Of a stretch of DNA of 64,000 nucleotides, positions 56,901 to 64,000 are shown piece after piece; the stretch's first letter is position 1, and every line of letters begins with the position of its first letter. This stretch comes from Proteles cristata cristata (taxonomy: Eukaryota > Chordata > Mammalia > Carnivora > Hyaenidae). The notes under the pieces are model-generated. The model worked only from the letters and a program-made list of their open reading frames with translations. It ran no database searches and was not told the DNA's origin. The DNA is taken from contig JAESUZ010004813.1 of the NCBI GenBank assembly GCA_017311185.1, positions 186,001 to 250,000 on the forward strand. Reading direction: 5' to 3'. Made by a program: the position numbers and the translations under genes.

Positions 56901-57055
56901 AATAAAACAAGATCCATCTATATGCAGTTCACAAGAGACCTATTTTAAACCTAAAGACACCTTCAGATTGAAAGTAAGGGGATGGAGAACCAGCTATCAT
57001 GCTAATGGTCGCCAAAAGAAAGGTCTGATGGCTTTTCAACCATAGTTAAAAGGTC

Positions 57056-57640
57056 AACTGTCTCATAATTAAGTTTGACTTCCTCCTGGCCAATTTGGAG
57101 GGCTTTTATTCCTTTATGTTGTCTAATTGCTGAGGCTAGGACTTCCAATACTATTTTGAATAACAGTGGCAAGAGTAGACATCTCTGTCTTGTTCCTGAC
57201 CTTAGAGGGAAGGCTCCCAGTTTTTCTCCATTGAGGATGATATTACCAGTGGGTCTTTCATATAAGGCTTTGTGATCTTGAGATATGATCCTTCTATCCC
57301 TATTTTCTTGAGGGTTTTTATCAAGAAAGATTGCTGTATTTTGTCAAATGTTTTCTCTGCATCTATTGAGAGGATCGTGTGGTTCTTGTCCTTTCTTTTA
57401 TTGATGTATCGTATTGATTATTTTGTGGATATTGAACCAGCCCTGCATCTCAGATATAAGTCCTACTTGGTTGTGGTGAATAATTTGTTTAATGTATTGT
57501 TGGATCTAGTTGGCTAGTATCTTGGTGAGGACTTTTGCATCCATGTTCATAAGGAAAATTGGTCTGTAGTTCTCATTTTTAGTGAGGTCTTTGGTTTTAG
57601 AATCAAGGTAATACTGACTTCAATAGAATGAGTTCTATAA
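57056..57640 (-). mobile_element. L1 ORF2 reverse-transcriptase fragment, inverted
   Basis: The opposite orientation to the L1 just before it: 'aagtttgacttcctcctggc', 'ttgaataacagtggcaagag', 'tcttgagggtttttatcaag', 'ttgatgtatcgtattgatta', 'catccatgttcataaggaaa'. It is the reverse of the ORF2 RT region with both ends truncated. No L1 3' UTR or A-tail is seen beside it. Confidence 0.88.
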
Positions 57641-59139
57641 TGTACCCTCTCCAACAACCAATCCCCACTGTAGAGAGTAGTACACTCTTATCAGATGGCT
57701 CTCCTATTATTCTCTCCTTCTATTGCATGTATTCTAAGGAGTCACTGAAATAAAAATTGTCTAAACTTCAGGCTTCTCACATTTGGAAACACTAGCTAAA
57801 CTATATTGAAAATGACTCCTTGAGTCTTCTGACATCTGTCAGTCTCAACAATCATGTGAGTAAGTATAGCTATATTCTGTTATTAGAACACATTATCACA
57901 ATAATTAATAATCACTTTTTAGTATTAAAATTTTAGACCAACTTAGGTTGGTCAGGGAGATGGAGTTTTGTGGGTTTTGCCTATTTAGAAGTTTCTCTGG
58001 AAGCAGATTCTTTCTAGTCACAGGAATTTAGCAGATATATTAAGGGTGAGTGGGACAGAGTGGAAAAAGGATGATTTCATGCCTACTATACCTACAAAAT
58101 CTAATTCTCCAATATTTAAACATCAAGAAGAGAAGGGGAGCACTCAGAAACTTGGGTACCTAAAAGTAGGTAGATCTTTAATAAATTACACGTTGGTGTA
58201 AATTCTTTGGTTAAGTTTTGTATAAATCTTCTTTAGTGTGACTTCTGTACTAGCCTCACTTACTCATCTAACAAGTTAAGTAAAATTAGTAGAAGCACAC
58301 TAATTAGATTAGATAAAAAGTAAAATGAAAATGAAAGTCTCTTACAGTAGTTAACATTTGCATCACCAGTTACAAGAGTTACCCTACTAAATTAAAGGAT
58401 TTCATTTTAGATTTTAAAGATCAATACATTCTAGTGAAAGAAACAGACTAGTGAGGAAAACACGTGATGGCAATTTTCATGTTCTCTTAAACTGAAGCTC
58501 AAGAATCAAAGCTCAGGTCAGTAGATACATATTGTCTCCATATTCTGAAGATAAATACTAGATTTATCCATGCTGAATTTGATGAAAGCTGGCAAAACCA
58601 GTCCTCTACCAGCCTTTAACGATAGAACACTAGAAAGATGTCTCATAAAATCTGAATGTATTTTCCTCCTCTTGGAAGATGGGAGAAATTAGAAGTGACT
58701 CTATAATGTTTTAATAAGTTTCTCCATTTTGTATATGGTACTTTTATGAGTCTCTGTTACTCACAATGGGAGGATCCCAGACTAAAATATGAGGTACCAT
58801 AGTCTTAAATGGATCTTCAGGCAACCACATCGTTTTCCTTTTTCTAAGTCAGTTTCGAATGGAATGAAGGAGGGAACACCTGAGGTACTGAGAAGAGTGA
58901 ACAGCCTCTGGAAGTTTATAAAAGGACATCTTAAGGTCAAAACATGGGGAAAACACTAGATTCAGATGATAACTCTGTCACCCTGACAGCAAACAAAATA
59001 AAAACTGCGGTCTCAGCTATACTGACAGCAGGAACATTCTAAAGAAGTTGGTAAAATGAGGGCATGTCTCACTTTTTATCATGTATTTTGCTTTACTTAT
59101 CTTTTAGCCTGTATAATAGTTTACATATATTATCTTCCT
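57641..59139. other. Unrecognised sequence
   Basis: About 1.5 kb of AT-rich sequence with no recognised element, exon or long frame. Confidence 0.55.
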
Positions 59140-59260
59140 TATGAGACTATGCAGCTCTGATGACATAGTTCTTAATCCATCTCCGTGTTTGTCCATCAGT
59201 CAGCATGAGGTCTGTTATTTAGTATTTAGTGTTTAATAGATATGTGTCAATTGAGTGAAT
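59140..59260 (+). mobile_element. Possible L2 3' tip
   Basis: The end 'tgtttaatagatatgtgtca'-'attgagtgaat' resembles L2 tails, with a weak match upstream. Low confidence. Confidence 0.3.
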
Positions 59261-59385
59261 ATGTTGGGGGAATAAGAATAACTTGACTCCTTTGGAAAAT
59301 TCTGACATTCAGGGAGAGCTTATTTGAAAACAAAGGGGCTATGCCTTAAAACAGACTCTCCGAGATGGCACGTTACAGCAAGCAT

Positions 59386-59602
59386 AGTGCTTCTCAGTCA
59401 GAACTAATTTGTCTCCCAGGGCATATGTGGCAATACCTGGAGACATTTGTGTTTGTCACAACTGAGGGCAGGGATGCTACTACTATCTAGTGGGTAGAGG
59501 CTAAACATGCCAGAACAGCCCCGCCCCCCACCCTTTTGTCATTCTACAAAAAGGAATTATCTGGTCCAAACTATCAGTAGTGCCAAGGTTGAGAAATACT
59601 GC
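59386..59602. mobile_element. MER20 hAT element
   Basis: 'tcccagggcatatgtggcaa', 'tacctggagacatttgtgtt', 'gtcacaactgagggcaggga', 'atctagtgggtagaggctaa', 'aacagccccgccccccaccc' and 'taccaaggttgagaaa'-like end ('tgccaaggttgagaaatact') follow the MER20 consensus in order and at full length of about 217 bp. MER20 copies are known as hormone-responsive enhancers in placental mammals. Function here is unknown. The 78-codon frame at 59507-59743 starts inside it and is chance. Confidence 0.85.
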
Positions 59603-59824
59603 ACTAGAGTTTTCTCTGATCAAAGACTCCTTGCTGCTGACTGGAGCAGGAAGAGCGCGTCCAGGTTTCAGTTGCTAATACTAACAGCTGGTGACAGAGA
59701 TATTATTTGCCCCACCACAGGAATTCTCCCGTATCTTTTTTAGTAATAAAACATTGTGAGTTTTAACTGGGCCCTCGGCTACTAACAAAAGACTATATTT
59801 CTCATTTTATAGTCAAGATTGAGG

Positions 59825-60173
59825 ATGAGACTGAGTTTTAGCCAATGGAAAGGAGTGGAAGCGATGTGTGCTTTGTTCTTTAAAAAAAAGGAAGGCCTTT
59901 GTACTCTTCATTCTGCCCTTCCTGGAAGGTATAACATGGACATTGAAGATGTGAATCATATTTGTCCATGTAGATGTGGGTAAAATCACAAGAAATGTAG
60001 AGCAATGGGGTAATAGAAACCTGTGTCCCTGAATGACCTCACGGAGCAGTCACCTACCTGGCTTGTCCTGTTTCTGCCGGACTGTCACATGAGGAAAAAA
60101 AGTTAATTTCTTTGGACCACAGTATTGTTTGGATTCTTTGTGATAGCAACTGAGCTTTTACCCTAAATAATGC
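59825..60173 (+). mobile_element. MaLR-type (MLT1-like) LTR
   Basis: 'agttttagccaatggaaagg', 'agtggaagcgatgtgtgctt', 'ctgtgtccctgaatgacctc', 'acggagcagtcacctacctg', 'ggactgtcacatgaggaaaa' and 'gcaactgagcttttacccta' run in LTR order. The overlapping 99-codon minus frame at 60054-60353 is a shadow. Confidence 0.55.
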
Positions 60174-62809
60174 AAAATAGATATAGTTTTTATTGTTCTG
60201 GTTGATGGCTTGGAGTAGCAATATAGGAGACAGAAAGCCACACCCACATGGTTCAGAATACTGTAGACAAGAGCAGTAAAAACTGATGAATACATAATAT
60301 TGGCAGACAGTAGGAAGAAGGCCACATCTCAAAAGACACTGTATTTTCTGCACGCAGTGGCTTTTGTAGCAGTCTGCTAACCCAGAGATGATGCAAACTC
60401 TAGTACATCGTTGGACATGGTGATTTTTTAATTGTAGAATTTAGAATGTATACTGATTTATTTTCTTTTCTTATATTGATTTTGCTTTTGATTTCTGTTT
60501 ATTAGCTTGGGAATTTTGATTAGGATATATGGCCATCTAGTAGGAATAAAATACTCCCACTTTTCTGTTTACAGGAAAGAGATGGCCATTTGACATTTAT
60601 TGAAAAGAATAGAGATCTTAGGAATAATGCAGATGTTGTATTTAGCGATTTGAGGAATAGTGAAAATGATAATGTTTTAAGCAGCTACCAAGTACCTGGT
60701 GCTCTGCTCTCTTCTCATTGTTGTGGGATACAATTTGGAGTAAATAACCATTTTTTTCTTCTATACTTTCTGCCTCAATTTCTACCCACTAAGTAAATGG
60801 CTTTCAGTCTTTCAGAGGTCATATGCAGCTGAGAAAGAGGAAATCAACTGAGTTCCTGAAGAGATAATGTTAAAGCTCCTATGAGTCAGACATTTTGAAA
60901 GCCAAGCCTTATAAAAGCCAAACTTTTTGAGATCACAGAGGACTTTAAGACAACAAAAGGCTACATCCTTGGAGACTGCTGACCATGAAGTCTTGAGAAT
61001 AAAGTTGGGGAGAAAAATGCATGTTGAAATAAGAGTATTTTCCCACACAAAAGAAGATGAAATTTAACATGTAAGTGAGATAAGTATTATCTGAGAGGAA
61101 GCAGCTAGAGTTTGGAAACTGAAGGTGACTGAGATGGCATATGGTGCCCTACCCTTAGTCTAGACAAGCTCCAAATAGGGTAAAGGCAGACCACAGATGG
61201 ATTTGGGATCAGAGGAGGCAAGTTTTCTATGAAGTCTTATGGAGTGCAAGTCTCAAAGTCAAGTCCCCTCAGTGTAAATGTTCCCAGACAACACATCATT
61301 GCCTAGCAATAAAAGAGTAGAATCAGAGATGTGTCATCAGAGATGGTCACAGATATTTTAAGTCTCTCACAGTTTGGATTAGTGTAAAAGAGTGTTCAAA
61401 AGTTTTCTGTACCTTTGAAAAGAGAGCTGATTGGGAATTCGTACAGACCTTATAGGTGGGATGAGAAAGATAGGAAGTAATCTTAGACATGACAGAGGAA
61501 AAGCAGAGGGGATTGAGGATGCGATGATAGTGGGTATAAATGCGCTGGAGTTTGATAAACAATATAGCAGCAGATCGCAGCAAAGGACTGAGAAAAAGTG
61601 AGGAAAAGAGTAGACACATTTGTCCTTCTGTGTACAGCAATGTGTACTGAATCCCTTCTAAAAATTAATTTATGCCATCCCCTAAAGAAAAGAGAAGGGA
61701 AAAAAACAATCTGGAATTGACTATCTACCCAAAGAAACAGAGAAAATTCTCATACCTTCTACATAAATACACAGTGACCTCCAGTGGATAGAAGTGAGAA
61801 AACTTTCCAAGATCCACAAATCCTACCTAGTCATGGAGATGTTTTGAAGAAATGGATTCTGAGCAGACTATAGTTTCCAAATACTAGAAAAGTATAAAAA
61901 ATGGACTAAAGTAAATAGTATTTGAAGGGAACATAGAGGAAGAAATGTGGTAGAATGGATACTGTGATAGAATGATTGATATCTGAAACTTTCTACCACC
62001 TTTTCAAATGGTCTCAGTGTCCCAATAGTGGAATCTAGGCATCTATTGCTATAGCAGGGGAATAGATAGAGTTGAAAACAAATTGACAGTTAGTTTCTAC
62101 ACATGGCTAAAAAAAATCCTTATTGCATAAACAAGAATACTGAAAACCAAGCCACTGACAATTGTAAGTGCCAGGGTTATGAGAAATAAAGGTAAATTAA
62201 GGAGCAAATTTCTGAAATGCAAAGACAATTAAGTTTTCAGATTAGCAGTACCAAGAGGAAGAATGCATGATGATTTAAGGACAGTTTTCTAAGTCAAAAG
62301 ACACAGAGACTCAATCTGTCACTAGGAGAAGAAGCCTCATAGGACACAGCACTAGACCTTAGCGGTTTGTGTGTCTCTGAGAACGGGAGCTTTCAGCCCT
62401 CTTCACCACCTCCATTGATCCTAAAGTTCTGTGCAATAAAGCCAAACATAATGAGTGCCACTACAGTGACAAAAACTACATATTCCAGTAGCCAGGCTCA
62501 CAAAACTAACCTCAGTTTAGGTAGAAAGTCAGGTGGCATATTAAGTAAAAATATTAAGACACCTGAGAAGAAAGTTTAACCATGAAGTGTTCAAATGCAA
62601 AACAGAAACAAAAACAAAAACAAAATGACAAAAAGATACCAGTGTACCTTCTTACAGAATTTACAAAAAATTAAAAATTGGCCTGTTTTCGTGGATTCTA
62701 AAAAATATCTAACTATAATTAAAACATTCTCTATCTTCATACCATTCCATTATCTTTAGAAAAGACAAAGTTTGCCTTAGCACAGATGTGAATCCTCAGG
62801 CAATAGGGC
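60174..62809. other. Unrecognised stretch with few repeats
   Basis: About 2.6 kb without any element that I can name. It contains AC/A-rich (ACAAAA)n at 62605-62622. Frames of at most 97 codons have no domain. Confidence 0.5.
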
Positions 62810-62828
62810 AAAGAAAAGAGATTAGATC

Positions 62829-63066
62829 GGGGCGCCTGGGTGGCTTAGTCGGTTAAGCGTCTGACTTTCGCTTAGGTCATGATCTCGTGGTTCGTGGGTT
62901 CGAGCCCCGCGACGGGCCCTGTGCTGACTGCCAGCTCAGAGCCTGGAGCCTATTTCAGAGTCTGTATCTCCCTCTCTCTCTCTGACCCTCCCTGCTCACG
63001 CTGTCTCTCTCTCTCTCTCTCTAGAAATAAATAAAAATATTAAAAAAAAGAAAAGAAAAGAAAAGA
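62829..63066 (+). mobile_element. Young felid CAN-SINE with perfect 19-bp TSD
   Basis: GGGGCGCCTGGGTGGCTTAG head, B box GGGTTCGAGCCCC, 'gactgccagctcagagcctg' and the tail 'ctagaaataaataaaaat'. Duplication aaagaaaagagattagatc at 62810-62828 and 63067-63085, no mismatch. Confidence 0.98.
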
Positions 63067-63075
63067 AAAGAAAAG
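63046..63075. repeat. (AAAAG)6 microsatellite at the SINE tail
   Basis: Six AAAAG units bridge the SINE A-tail and the AAAGAAAAGAG part of the downstream target duplication. Confidence 0.95.
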
Positions 63076-63109
63076 AGATTAGATCTCAAAAGCCAGGCTG
63101 TGGAGCCCA

Positions 63110-63370
63110 TGCGAGGGTCTGGACTCTGGCTGGGTCATTTGCTAGGCCTGGTCTGGTGGATCCTGGGCTGGGCCTGGGTCTAGGTCTGGGTCTTAGGCTG
63201 AACTTAAGGCCTGAAGCCAGGGCTGGGACAAAGCTAATCCTAAACCTGGGTTTGAGATTATGCCTAGCCCTGAGCCTACATCTAAGACTGAGCCTAGGGC
63301 TGGGACTGGGATGTGGTATATTACTGAAAGAGTTCTGGGTTTGAGGCTGGACCTGGGGCTGAAGCTGCAA
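63110..63370. repeat. Degenerate CTGGGN hexamer minisatellite
   Basis: Imperfect tandem hexamers such as CTGGGC, CTGGGT, CTAGGT and CTGAGC, densest at 63160-63200. Both strands stay open because of the hexamer period (a 94-codon minus frame and a 62-codon plus frame of alternating G/L or R/P). These frames are repeat artefacts. Closely spaced G runs give some quadruplex potential. Confidence 0.85.
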
Positions 63371-63635
63371 ATTTTTCTTTATTAAGAGGAGGTTTCTGTT
63401 ACAGGTGCAGAGGCCTTGTTCATGATTAAGTCAGCAGCTCTCAGGAGTCATATCTAGACTTGCTCCCATAAGGTCACCAAACTTATCTCAGTGACTGATA
63501 ATTTCTCATCAGGAAGCAGAGTCTTTCAGACTCTGTCTCCCATTTAAATCCTGAAATTTTGATAACTGAATTAGTGTAAAAGTCCATCAAGAGGGGAACA
63601 CAAGAGAAGACATAGCTAGCTTCAGTTATGGCAAA

Positions 63636-64000
63636 GAGACTTTTTATTTTTTATTTTTGTTATTTTTATTTTATTTAGGTTCAAGTTAGGTAACATACAG
63701 TGTACAATTAGTTTCAGGAGTAGAACCCACTGATTCATCACTTACATGTAATACCTAGTACTCATCCCAACAAGTGTCCTCCATAATGCCCATCACCAAT
63801 TTAACCCTTCCCCCACCTCCTCTCCACCAACCTTCATTTTTTCCCCCTGTATTCAAGAGTCTCTTATGGTTGCCTCCCTCTCTGTTTTTGTCTCAAGTTT
63901 TCCTTCCCTTACCCTGTGTTCATTTGTAGTGTTTTTTAAACTCTGCATATGAGTGAAATCTTATGATTATTTGTCATTCTCTTATTTCACTTAGCATAAT
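63636..64000 (-). mobile_element. Carnivore L1 3' end, antisense, cut by the window edge
   Basis: T-rich tail, then 'gttcaagttaggtaacatac', 'ccactgattcatcacttaca', 'atgcccatcaccaatttaac', 'attcaagagtctcttatggt', 'tatttcacttagcataat' to the last base. The element continues beyond the window. Confidence 0.93.

Larger units (their letters stand above)
54428..57022 (+). mobile_element. Carnivore L1 5' end: 5' UTR, ORF1 remnant, start of ORF2
   Basis: The 5' terminus is GAGAGGGAGGGGCCAAGATG. It contains CCAAGATGGC, the YY1-type site at L1 starts. The 5' UTR continues to about 55850 and includes 'gcaactagatcaacaccaaa'. ORF1 follows at about 55900-56490, with the coiled-coil and RNA-binding region degenerate (stops, and a jump from 'gattcaataaaaactgaac' to 'ttcccagacaaacaaaaac'). 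ORF2 starts near ATGGCAATAAATTC (56584) and shows 'cactctaaatgtcattggac', the endonuclease N-terminus. ORF1 is broken and most of ORF2 is absent, so it is inactive. The SINE at 56690-56900 splits ORF2. Confidence 0.9.

Noticed and set aside
63086..63370. Proline/arginine- or glycine/leucine-rich proteins on both strands
   Set aside because: These frames come from the hexamer repeat period, which keeps both strands open. There is no other coding evidence.

Overview
This window looks like non-coding mammalian DNA from a cat-family (Felidae) genome. The clearest sign is about 35 copies of the felid tRNA-derived CAN-SINE. Their head reads GGGGCGCCTGGGTGGCTCAG and carries a GTTCGAGCCC-type B box, a TC-rich middle and an AAATAAATAAA tail. 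The phrase 'ctcgcggttcgtgggttcg', seen in the youngest copies, is the felid version rather than the dog or bear version (recalled knowledge, not a database search). Carnivore-type L1 elements, older mammalian L1M, L2 and MIR, hAT and Tigger-like DNA transposons, and ERVL/MaLR-type LTRs make up most of the rest. The window is AT-rich. I found no bacterial features, no rRNA or functional tRNA gene, no CpG-island promoter and no confident protein-coding exon. It is most likely an intergenic region or a large intron.

Layout. 1-11.7 kb: old L1M 3' end, three felid SINEs, one short older CAN-SINE, and a decayed ERVL-type LTR with internal sequence (about 4.8-7.4 kb). A MIR, a CA microsatellite and an L2 follow. 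11.7-16.6 kb: one long 5'-truncated antisense carnivore L1 with its own target-site duplication. It is interrupted by five SINEs, one of them a recombinant, and carries an exact 100-bp internal tandem duplication. 16.6-22 kb: L1M, SINEs, a second antisense carnivore L1 and a cluster of three SINEs. 22-26 kb: 4 kb with almost no recognisable repeats. 26-33 kb: SINEs, several L1M 3' ends and a GC/AC Z-DNA-prone tract. 33-46 kb: mostly unrecognised sequence with scattered SINEs, L2 and MIR; one weak candidate terminal exon lies near 41.2 kb. 46-52 kb: SINE-rich, with one SINE inside another, a MaLR-type LTR, a Tigger-like element and an L1 3' end. 52-57.7 kb: a MER5-like element and a 5'-complete but degenerate carnivore L1, followed by an inverted piece of L1 ORF2. 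57.7-64 kb: mostly unrecognised sequence, a MER20, a MaLR-type LTR, a young SINE with a perfect 19-bp duplication, a degenerate GC-rich hexamer repeat, and an L1 3' end running off the window.

I see no gene network or new biological system here. What the window does show well is transposon dynamics: nesting, target-site duplications, unequal crossover between SINEs, microsatellites growing from SINE tails and from L1, and inverted SINE pairs. Family names come from recognising consensus phrases by eye and should be confirmed with RepeatMasker using carnivore libraries.
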